Program-made: the position numbers and the translations under genes
Part shown: positions 34,549 through 41,884 of the stretch, in pieces
How positions within the stretch are numbered: position 1 is the stretch's first letter
Layout of the letters: the number at the start of each line of letters is the position of its first letter
NCBI RefSeq assembly: GCF_000373185.1
Contig: NZ_KB890682.1
Coordinates: 62,001-126,000, forward strand
Reading direction: 5' to 3'
Origin: Segatella paludivivens DSM 17968 = JCM 13650
GTDB lineage: Bacteria > Bacteroidota > Bacteroidia > Bacteroidales > Bacteroidaceae
DNA length: 64,000 bases
The notes under the pieces: model-generated
Told to the model about the DNA's origin: nothing
Seen by the model: the letters and a program-made list of their open reading frames with translations, nothing else
The model's database searches: none

Positions 34549-35173
34549 TGTCTTTAGAGAATCTGCTATTAAGAGTAGAATTGCTCTTAATTATCCAATA
34601 TTTAAATCCTAAGAACTCTTTATCTACACCAAGTGCTGTTCTTACTTCGTTTTCTGTTGGTGGGGTAGGCTTCAAAAGATAGTTATTAACAGTCTCTTGA
34701 AATCTGTTTATATTACTAATAAAATAGTTAAAGAAGTTTTCTTCCTTTAGAGTCCTTATATTTTTAGAACCATTAAACAAACGTTGTAATAATTCTATTA
34801 GCTGTTTACCAGCTTCTGTTTCATCATGGATAGAAGTAAACTTGGCTTTTGTGTTCGTAAAATCAACCTCTTGTTTTATCTCCTCCTCAATATTCATAGT
34901 CAGCGGATTCAATAAGTTATCAAAATGGTTTAGTTTTTTACCATTACAATAGCGACATGACAATAAGAGATTATTCCAATCTTGAATCAATTGTGAATAA
35001 TTATCTTTACTCTTGAAATGTTCTATCTCAAAATCAGTTGTAAGATGGCGTTCACAAAGATAACATTTAGAATTCTGGTCTTTGAATAGTTGTCGTTTAA
35101 CATCTTCACCATCATATGCTTTAGTCGTTGATAGCGACTCGGGAACATCCTCACTTTTTGATACTTTAATCAT
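34532..35173 (-). CDS. ptuB: PtuB-like HNH endonuclease (Septu defence system)
   Basis: 213 residues. HNH nuclease with two Zn-binding CxxC pairs (CYLC 37-40 and CRYC 73-76), the catalytic region FEIEHFKS (His52) and WNNLLLSC (Asn67/68) between them. The N-terminal half matches the PtuB/retron-associated HNH family. It starts 1 nt after the PtuA stop. PtuB is the DNA-cutting effector restrained or guided by the PtuA ATPase complex in Septu anti-phage defence. Confidence 0.87.
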   Translation of the reverse strand: MIKVSKSEDVPESLSTTKAYDGEDVKRQLFKDQNSKCYLCERHLTTDFEIEHFKSKDNYSQLIQDWNNLLLSCRYCNGKKLNHFDNLLNPLTMNIEEEIKQEVDFTNTKAKFTSIHDETEAGKQLIELLQRLFNGSKNIRTLKEENFFNYFISNINRFQETVNNYLLKPTPPTENEVRTALGVDKEFLGFKYWIIKSNSTLNSRFSKDIVWNK

Positions 35174-35174
35174 A

Positions 35175-36416
35175 TTACTGAAGTCCTGTTATCTTTTCTG
35201 AATATAATGTTACCAACTGACGATATTCACCTACCAATATTGGTGATATCATCTCCGGTATTTTCTCAAAACCTGCATTAAGCAACTTTACAGTTTTTTT
35301 CTCTTCTTCTGTTAAGGTCTCTTTCTCTAATAATCCTTTCAGATTATCTAATTGCATTCTTGCATAGCTGGATGTTGTTTTTACTCCGAAATAACCTTCT
35401 GCCAATGATTCATAAGAATATTCAGTCAATTCTGAAATCTTTTCGCGATGCTCCAGATCAAAAGCGACAGCATTATTCATCGAACTCAATACAAATGGAG
35501 AATGTGTCGTGATGATAAACTGTATATTAGGGAAAATCTTAGATAACATAGGCATCACTAGTTTCTGCAATCCAAGATGTAAGTGAGTCTCCACTTCATC
35601 AATTAATACGATACCCTCTTTCTGATATGCCCGTGTCAATGAGTTTTCACTCTGCATCTTCAATATCAGATCTGCTACAACATCTATTACTGCAGCAAAA
35701 CCATCAGACATCTCGGTAAACTTAAAACTTTTTCCTCCAGTATTAATTCTAAAGCTATAATCCTTATAGTTAAATTCGAGTTTCAAGTTTTTGTCCTCAA
35801 AAATAGACTGCAAAAGAACCTCAAATTCGTCAAACCATGCACGGATATTATTTGCATCTTTTATTTGATTCTCATTACGTGCCAGAGCCTCTTGTATTTT
35901 TAAGTCTGACAGAAAATTCAAGAATTGGCTGGTAGATGTATCTTTTACTCCACCACGCCTATTTATAGCAGGTTTAGTTGGATTCTTGTTTTCATCCATC
36001 CTAACCTTTCTATCAGCTTGATAAAATGCAATAACAAATTCATCCTTATTATACTTGTCTATTATGTCTGATACATTATTAAATTCAACATCAATTTTGC
36101 CATAAAATGAATTATATTGATCTTTCCACATCTGCAATTCTGAAGTTAAACTTCTTTTTGACTGATCATCAAGAGACGGATTTTTTAATATACGTTCATT
36201 ATTCTCAACGTGTTCTCCATAAGATAAGAAATTCATCGTCGTATCCCCTTTTATTTTATCAAGGAAATCAGAAATAGCATTAAGTAAGATCGTTTTGCCA
36301 CTACCATTTTTCCCGGTTATAATAAGATTTGGGTACTCCTCATCATCAATACTAATATCAAAGTTATTCAAATGGAACAACTTATTTATTTTGATGTTTT
36401 TAATAAAGTATTTCAT
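35175..36416 (-). CDS. ptuA: PtuA-like AAA/ABC-type ATPase (Septu defence system)
   Basis: 413 residues. SMC/ABC-like ATPase: Walker A ITGKNGSGKT (Lys41), a coiled insertion (about 65-220), signature-like KFTEMSDGFAAVIDVV, Walker B GIVLIDEVETHLHLG, and the switch His in IITTHSPFVLSS. Together with the adjacent HNH nuclease this is the Septu arrangement. No reverse transcriptase is nearby, so it is not a PtuAB-type retron. It appears to head the ptuA-ptuB-(unknown)-phzF group. Confidence 0.87.
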   Translation of the reverse strand: MKYFIKNIKINKLFHLNNFDISIDDEEYPNLIITGKNGSGKTILLNAISDFLDKIKGDTTMNFLSYGEHVENNERILKNPSLDDQSKRSLTSELQMWKDQYNSFYGKIDVEFNNVSDIIDKYNKDEFVIAFYQADRKVRMDENKNPTKPAINRRGGVKDTSTSQFLNFLSDLKIQEALARNENQIKDANNIRAWFDEFEVLLQSIFEDKNLKLEFNYKDYSFRINTGGKSFKFTEMSDGFAAVIDVVADLILKMQSENSLTRAYQKEGIVLIDEVETHLHLGLQKLVMPMLSKIFPNIQFIITTHSPFVLSSMNNAVAFDLEHREKISELTEYSYESLAEGYFGVKTTSSYARMQLDNLKGLLEKETLTEEEKKTVKLLNAGFEKIPEMISPILVGEYRQLVTLYSEKITGLQ

Positions 36417-36700
36417 ATCCTTAATATATATTATTTTACCAATTCCAAATTATGTCCTGTGCAATAATATCAACTTGTATATAATGCCTTGAAGTTTTAT
36501 CTCTATAGAGTAACCTAATTATTGATCATTATATGTAGTCATAATATTCATAACGCAAATTTAAATGTTTTTTTTGATTTTATAGCCCTATTAGTACAAA
36601 AACTAAAATAATATCTCACAATTAAGTCAAATAAGCATCATCTTAATTTAATATTATCAAAGATAGTAACTTATATTTCGTTTGATGATATACTTAACTA

Positions 36701-36738
36701 AAGTTTCGCAAGTGATGAATCACTTGCGAAAGTTCAGT
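36701..36738. repeat. Hairpin palindrome and right arm of the island-bracketing repeat
   Basis: Arms AAGTTTCGCAAGTGAT (36701-36716) and ATCACTTGCGAAAGTT (36719-36734) pair with one mismatch across a 2-bp loop. The right part, 36720-36738, is the reverse complement of 32138-32156. It lies in the 505-bp gap between ptuA and the second PhzF gene, which otherwise has only the tandem repeats and promoter listed separately. Confidence 0.7.
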
Positions 36739-36820
36739 ATATGACTGTAAGGTTTTACTAACGCCATTAATAAACATTTAAATCTAATATCTCCTACATC
36801 AAAATACAATACTTAATCTC

Positions 36821-36885
36821 ACCGCAAGAATGCCGGTTGAAATACCGCAAAAACACCGATCGAAATGCCACAAAAACACCGATTT
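36821..36885 (+). repeat. 23-bp tandem repeats upstream of PhzF copy 2
   Basis: Nearly three consecutive units: 36821-36843, 36844-36866 and a partial third unit to 36885. Best-conserved parts are ACCGCAA and ACACCGAT-CGAAAT. They end 3 bp before the -33 element of the next gene, so they may be an operator array. Confidence 0.6.
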
Positions 36886-36887
36886 GC

Positions 36888-36918
36888 TTGTTCTAATCAA
36901 TTACAATATGTATATTTG
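36888..36918 (+). promoter_or_regulatory. Promoter of PhzF copy 2
   Basis: TTG-N20-TATATTTG, the ideal Bacteroidota -33/-7 spacing. Predicted transcription start is near 36925, so translation must begin at the ATG at 36943 rather than the upstream TTG at 36922. Confidence 0.7.
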
Positions 36919-36942
36919 TAGTTGAGTTTAATAACAGAATAT

Positions 36943-37839
36943 ATGAGAAAGTTAATAGTATATCAAGTAGATGCATTTACTACTGAGAAATTAAAGGGGA
37001 ATCCTGCTGGAGTAGTTATTAATGCTGATGGGCTAGGTGAGCGTGAGATGCAGATGATTGCTCGCGAACTGAATAATTCTGAAACAGCATTTATCTTTTC
37101 TTCAAATGATACATCTTATGATGGAATTATAAGGTATTTCACACCGACAAAGGAAGTCCCGATTTGTGGTCATGCTACTATTGGTGCAATGTATGCCTTA
37201 GCACAGGAGAAAAATTTGGATTCTTGTGTTTTGCGGATGAAAACAGAAGTTGGTATTTTACCTTTTGAAGTGATAAAAGAAAAAGATGACTACCATATTG
37301 TAATGACTCAGGGACAATTCAGTTTAAGTAAATCTCTTTCTAAAGAAGTTGTTAATGATATATATAAAGCTATAGGGATTTCTGTGGATGAGGCTGATTT
37401 GAATTGTCCTGTACAAATAGCTTCAACAGGTCATTCAAAGGTGATGATTGGTATCAAAAGTCGTAGCAAACTTAATAATCTAAAACCTGATTTGGGAGAG
37501 CTGTCTCGATTAAGTTCCAAAATAAATTGTAATGGTTATTTTGTATTTACATTTGATTCCGATACGCCTGACGTATTGGTTTACGGACGTATGTTTGCAC
37601 CTGCAATAGGTATTAATGAAGACCCTGTGACAGGAAATGCCAATGGACCCTTAGGTGGCTACTTAGTAAAGAACGGCATAGTACATACAAAAGGAGACAG
37701 TTATAGTTTTAAAGCACGGCAAGGGGAGACCATTAACAGACTTGGCTCGATGGAAGTTAATGTAGGTCTTAAGAATGGTGAGCCTGATGTAATACGAATA
37801 AAAGGAAATGCTGTTGTAGCTTTTAAAACAGAAATTTAA
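36943..37839 (+). CDS. PhzF-family isomerase-like protein (copy 2)
   Basis: 298 residues from the ATG at 36943. PhzF motifs: YQVDAFTTEKLKGNPAGVVI, ELNNSETAFIF (catalytic-type Glu), IRYFTPTKEVPICGHATIGAMYAL and NEDPVTGNANGPLGGYLVKNG. Only moderately similar to copy 1, so these are separate subfamilies rather than a recent duplication. Monocistronic, with its own promoter. Confidence 0.92.
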   Translation: MRKLIVYQVDAFTTEKLKGNPAGVVINADGLGEREMQMIARELNNSETAFIFSSNDTSYDGIIRYFTPTKEVPICGHATIGAMYALAQEKNLDSCVLRMKTEVGILPFEVIKEKDDYHIVMTQGQFSLSKSLSKEVVNDIYKAIGISVDEADLNCPVQIASTGHSKVMIGIKSRSKLNNLKPDLGELSRLSSKINCNGYFVFTFDSDTPDVLVYGRMFAPAIGINEDPVTGNANGPLGGYLVKNGIVHTKGDSYSFKARQGETINRLGSMEVNVGLKNGEPDVIRIKGNAVVAFKTEI

Positions 37840-37862
37840 TATGCCCCCTCATCATTAGTGTC

Positions 37863-37887
37863 CAGTTTATTAGCTGACGATAAACTG
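37863..37887 (+). terminator. Hairpin after PhzF copy 2
   Basis: Arms CAGTTTAT and ATAAACTG with a 9-bp loop, 24 bp after the stop. The following sequence is only weakly T-rich. Confidence 0.35.
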
Positions 37888-37958
37888 TCTGTTCCAAGAA
37901 ATGTTTTCTTTGGCTTATGATTATTTTTTTTGAGGTAAGAAGCCAATGTAATCAAAGG

Positions 37959-37988
37959 GTCGAATACCCAAGTGAGAGTATTCGACCT
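37959..37988. terminator. Hairpin in the convergent gap before the STN receptor gene
   Basis: Perfect 10-bp arms GGTCGAATAC and GTATTCGACC with a 10-bp loop. It lies between two convergent genes and may end either transcript. Confidence 0.5.
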
Positions 37989-38107
37989 TCATAATGTTTA
38001 AACGAGAGAGTTTGTGCCGATAATAATAATTCTATTTTGCTTAAGAGAGAGTAGTCGAGATATTAACTAGCTTACGTAAAAAGCTAATAATTCTTTATCG
38101 ATATAGT

Positions 38108-40636
38108 TTATAGTCGTTTCAATTCATCTGTAGATGCTGTTCCTTTATATTTGCTCTTCGACTCATTAAAGCGGTAAGTAATAGTAAGTTTAAATGTCCT
38201 CTTATCATTATCATTCCATTTATTACTAATAATCTCATTCGTGTTAATTTGCCATTTCTCACGACTCGTGTTGAATATGTTAGTAACACTTAAGTTGAAT
38301 CGCAGTCGGTTATTTAAGAAGGTTTTTATACAGTATAGTTCAGCATAAGAGTTTGCAAAGTAATATATCACATCGTTATCAGTATGTCCAGCTGTAGTAT
38401 AGTCTATTTCACACCCCACATTAAAAGATTTAGAGAGTTCAATGAGATGATCCATTTCAAAATACCAGTTTGGCTTGTTGTATTTCTGATTGTTGTATGA
38501 AATAAATGGTTTCGTGAAATTCACTTGCAACGCTGGTTTCCATATTTTGAATAGTGTAGGAGAGTAGTTGGCTGAAAAGTTCATGTAATGTCTATCCAAA
38601 TTGCGAGTTTGAAAGAACGAAATAGAATCATTGGTCTCATAATGATCATAAATGTATGAAATACCATCTTTAACTGTTGCGTAGGTTGAAATAAACTGGA
38701 GGTCTTTCCATGCTAATGTTAGCGTAAGCATATTTGTTTTGCTAGGTTGTAACTCTGGATTTCCACCTTCGTATGAATACGGACTATTAATTGCTACAGC
38801 ATTGCGTAGTTGAAAGTAAGAAGGGCGTTGCGTTGTATATCGGTATGCGAGAGAAATATCTAAATCTCCATTATTGTAGGCAATAGATCCTGAAGGGAAA
38901 AAGCCCCCATAAGACTTACTGGCTTCTGACGATTTTATACCGTCTACAAAGTAATTAAAGTTAGTGTATTCATATCTCAATCCGATGCTCGCATTCCAAT
39001 GCTCGCCCCATGGATGATCATATTCTGCGAATCCGGCATAAAGATGCTGATATGCTTTGTTTATGGTAGAATGGAGATCGTTTTGCAAGGTTGAACCATC
39101 CACTACATCATAGTTGTTATTATTGTTTGTGTATGAGGCTTCCATACCAGTCTTAACATTTCCGCCTAATAACGGAGAGGCTAAAATAAGTCTTCCTGAA
39201 TAGAGTTGATTCTTAGCATTATTGCGTGAACCTAGATTACTTGTAGCAATGTAATAGTTCTGCTTATCATTGCTACTTCCATTAAGATAGTCCATATCAA
39301 GTTTTAAATAGGTTTCATCATTGACCCCGTAGTCTAAATAAGCATTCACGTAGTGGCGCTTAGATGTTCGCTGTCTATAGTCTTTAGATGCGGCACGATT
39401 AGTTATGATACCTAAGTGCTGTCCTTCCAAGTCGTCAAAACAATTGAAGTTATTACTTGGGGTGTCAGTGTATTGATAGCGTAATCCTACCGAAGAGCGG
39501 CTATTCAATTGATAGTTAGTACCTAAAGTCGTTAACAGTGTGAAGTTTCGTCCTTTGAGTTTAAGTTTATCACTGTCTTGCCTATCTCCGTAATGAGTAT
39601 CACCTGTTTGATTTGCTCGTAACATATTTCTAGAGTATCTTGCAGATCCAAAAATATCCAGATTGTTTTTTCGATAGTTCAATGTTCCGCCTGCTTCGTG
39701 AGACAATACACGCTCAGCACTTACATTCCCATCGGCAATGCCACTAAAGCCTTCGCCTTTGGTTTTGATTGTAGATATCCGGATGACAGAATTTACAGTA
39801 GCATCGTATTCTGCGCCAGGGTTAACGATTACTTTCACATTCCTTATTTCAGAGGAATTAAGCTGCTTTAGCTCTATGTTATCGTTAACTAATCTATTGT
39901 TGATATAAATAAGTGGTGTCCCTTTGCCTATAACCTCGTAAACATTATTTTTCAGAATAACAAATGGTAGATGTTTCAGTACATCTGAAGCATAACCAAT
40001 ATTCGCCAACGGACTTTTCTCGATATTGACAGTTGCTCCTTCTGCTGAATGCGTAATCAGGCGGCCTTTTACAACTACTCCTTTTATCATCATTTGAGAA
40101 GGCGCAAGTTTGATAAGTCCAATATTTGGATGGGTAAATGTTTGGTTGATAGTTTTGTAACCTACATAAGAGATACGAGCTATTACTTTCTGTGATTCGC
40201 ACGGAATGACGAAATAACCATTCTCATTACTTACCCCATTACCGATAATAGTAGAATCTGTTGGTGATAAGAGAGTGATGTTTGCAAATTCAGCTGCTTC
40301 GCCATGCTCATCAACGATTTGCCCTTTATAGTGTAGACCAGCCTTCTGAGTGCACTCAACAAGGAGAATATTTCCATCCATTGTTGCCATTTTGATAGGA
40401 TAGAATCCTATCATCTGTCTGATGGCATCAGGTATGCTTTTATTTTTAATGTCTGCCGTCACATGGAAATCTTCCAACTCATTATAAATAAAGTTGATCG
40501 TATAATTATGTTGCTCACTATTCAATTGTGCAAGGATAGCTGATATAGGCGTGTTATTATAATGATAACTAACACGTTGGGCTGAAAGATGAATGCTCAA
40601 TGTGCATAATAGAATTAAAATAGTTTTCCTCATCAT
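38108..40636 (-). CDS. Outer-membrane TonB-dependent receptor-like protein with STN domain
   Basis: 842 residues. Signal peptide to about residue 19; secretin/TonB N-terminal (STN) domain (about 25-95, ISAILAQLNSEQHNYTINFI); carboxypeptidase-D regulatory domain (about 100-185, GQIVDEHGEAAEFANITLLS); plug (about 190-290); and a C-terminal beta-barrel. In FecA-type systems the STN domain signals through an anti-sigma protein to an ECF sigma factor, and exactly those two genes lie directly upstream. The start overlaps the anti-sigma stop by 1 nt. Ligand unknown. Confidence 0.85.
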   Translation of the reverse strand: MMRKTILILLCTLSIHLSAQRVSYHYNNTPISAILAQLNSEQHNYTINFIYNELEDFHVTADIKNKSIPDAIRQMIGFYPIKMATMDGNILLVECTQKAGLHYKGQIVDEHGEAAEFANITLLSPTDSTIIGNGVSNENGYFVIPCESQKVIARISYVGYKTINQTFTHPNIGLIKLAPSQMMIKGVVVKGRLITHSAEGATVNIEKSPLANIGYASDVLKHLPFVILKNNVYEVIGKGTPLIYINNRLVNDNIELKQLNSSEIRNVKVIVNPGAEYDATVNSVIRISTIKTKGEGFSGIADGNVSAERVLSHEAGGTLNYRKNNLDIFGSARYSRNMLRANQTGDTHYGDRQDSDKLKLKGRNFTLLTTLGTNYQLNSRSSVGLRYQYTDTPSNNFNCFDDLEGQHLGIITNRAASKDYRQRTSKRHYVNAYLDYGVNDETYLKLDMDYLNGSSNDKQNYYIATSNLGSRNNAKNQLYSGRLILASPLLGGNVKTGMEASYTNNNNNYDVVDGSTLQNDLHSTINKAYQHLYAGFAEYDHPWGEHWNASIGLRYEYTNFNYFVDGIKSSEASKSYGGFFPSGSIAYNNGDLDISLAYRYTTQRPSYFQLRNAVAINSPYSYEGGNPELQPSKTNMLTLTLAWKDLQFISTYATVKDGISYIYDHYETNDSISFFQTRNLDRHYMNFSANYSPTLFKIWKPALQVNFTKPFISYNNQKYNKPNWYFEMDHLIELSKSFNVGCEIDYTTAGHTDNDVIYYFANSYAELYCIKTFLNNRLRFNLSVTNIFNTSREKWQINTNEIISNKWNDNDKRTFKLTITYRFNESKSKYKGTASTDELKRL

Positions 40637-41283
40637 TATTCTACAGTTATAGTGTTATCAGAATAGATGATATTGATACGGTCAAAACCATTCAGTATCT
40701 CAAGACAATGATTTAAAGACTGCTGCTTATCCCAATTGAAGTATAAGCGTATTTTACTAGTTTCTTCATTTTTATAGATAACCTTCACATGATAGAAGTT
40801 TGCCATTTGGGACAGAATATCTCCCAGCTCTGCATTTTCAAATACAACAGGTTTCATAACAGTGGAATCCTTCTTGATTTCGTTTTCTGTTTTAGTAATT
40901 ACCTTACTCTTTACAGGCTCTGTTATATTCGGTTTTATAGTAGGCTTAACACTCTGTGAAGAATGGAATACTCCTAATTGAATAACAGCAGCCAGAGCCA
41001 CTCCTGAAAGAAAGACTATCCCCGTTATCGAGGCTGCGATTTTAATCCAATTATGCTGGTGCATAGAATGTGTCTGTGAAAATTGTTGCCAAGCTTCATC
41101 TACATCTACTTTTTGAGGATGTTGCTTTATAATCGCCCGTTTGATAATTGCACTATCATGAACTAAAGATTTTATTTCCTCGTCCTCTAGTAGCTCTTTG
41201 AGCTGTTCTTCGGAATATCTATCAGGATGTTCCTGTATGTCTAAGAGCATCTTGTTTTTTTCTTCTATCGTTTTATTAATCAT
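40636..41283 (-). CDS. Anti-sigma factor-like protein with DUF4974-type C-terminus
   Basis: 215 residues. Cytoplasmic N-terminal helical part (1-78), one membrane segment (about 80-104, IKIAASITGIVFLSGVALAAVI), a short linker, and a C-terminal domain (about 145-215, FENAELGDILSQMANFYHVK) like the DUF4974 module of FecR proteins, itself STN-like. The central FecR domain seems to be missing, so this is a compact version. Lies between the ECF sigma and receptor genes. Confidence 0.8.
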   Translation of the reverse strand: MINKTIEEKNKMLLDIQEHPDRYSEEQLKELLEDEEIKSLVHDSAIIKRAIIKQHPQKVDVDEAWQQFSQTHSMHQHNWIKIAASITGIVFLSGVALAAVIQLGVFHSSQSVKPTIKPNITEPVKSKVITKTENEIKKDSTVMKPVVFENAELGDILSQMANFYHVKVIYKNEETSKIRLYFNWDKQQSLNHCLEILNGFDRINIIYSDNTITVE

Positions 41284-41291
41284 AGTCTTGC

Positions 41292-41771
41292 TTATTTTAA
41301 ATGTTTACGAATAAAGTCTATCGCTTGAGAAAGATGATTGTAAACTGTGACTTTACTAACCCCTTCATGTTCCGCAATCTCTTGATATGACATTTCCTGC
41401 GAATAACGCAGTTGAAGAATCATTTTACGAATAGGAGGTTTTAGATTGTCAATGATTTGCATCAGACGATCGAATAGTTCATTGTCATCGTCCAAAAAAC
41501 AATTGTCACTTTCATCCATAAGTAATTTCACTACCTTTTCCTTCGTATTTTTGTGAGAGATAATGTTCAGACATCTGTTTTTCACACTACGCATAAGGTA
41601 GAATTCTTCACTTTCTGGTAAAAGCACAATATGTTCTGTCAGGATTTTAGAGAATATATCACTCACAACATCCTTGCATTCATCATCATCATAGAGAATG
41701 CATCTGGCAAGATTGTACATCTTCTCATAATGTGTTCGGAATATTCTTTCTATGTCAGTTTTCTGCTTCAT
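41292..41771 (-). CDS. ECF RNA polymerase sigma factor
   Basis: 159 residues with sigma region 2 (FRTHYEKMYNLARCILYDDD, CKDVVSDIFSKIL) and region 4 (LRYSQEMSYQEIAEHEGVSK then VTVYNHLSQAIDFIRKHLK). Bacteroidota FecI-like class. The three-gene operon with anti-sigma and STN receptor implies cell-surface signalling in response to the receptor ligand. Confidence 0.92.
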   Translation of the reverse strand: MKQKTDIERIFRTHYEKMYNLARCILYDDDECKDVVSDIFSKILTEHIVLLPESEEFYLMRSVKNRCLNIISHKNTKEKVVKLLMDESDNCFLDDDNELFDRLMQIIDNLKPPIRKMILQLRYSQEMSYQEIAEHEGVSKVTVYNHLSQAIDFIRKHLK

Positions 41772-41799
41772 ACACTAATAATACAGTTCTGCAACACAA

Positions 41800-41821
41800 A
41801 AAACTAAGCAAGACATAAGTT
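41800..41821 (+). repeat. 22-bp dispersed repeat, copy 1
   Basis: AAAACTAAGCAAG-A-CATAAGTT here and AAAACTAAGCAAG-G-CATAAGTT at 49812-49833 differ at one base. Both are intergenic. Meaning unknown. Confidence 0.45.
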
Positions 41822-41872
41822 TTTTTAGTTAGAACGTCATTATTTTTAAAGTGTTATTTGTTTTTATGATTA

Positions 41873-41880
41873 CAAAGATA
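41873..41880 (-). promoter_or_regulatory. Probable -7 box of the sigma/anti-sigma/receptor operon
   Basis: TATCTTTG on the minus strand, about 100 bp before the sigma-factor ATG and just after the stop of the upstream barrel gene. No clear -33 element. Confidence 0.35.
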
Positions 41881-41884
41881 GCTA

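Noticed and set aside
36821..36885. Possible CRISPR array
   Set aside because: The units are directly adjacent with no spacers, only about three copies, and no cas genes are nearby.
34340..36921. Retron containing PtuAB
   Set aside because: No reverse transcriptase and no structured msr/msd-like region is seen on either side; plain Septu fits better.
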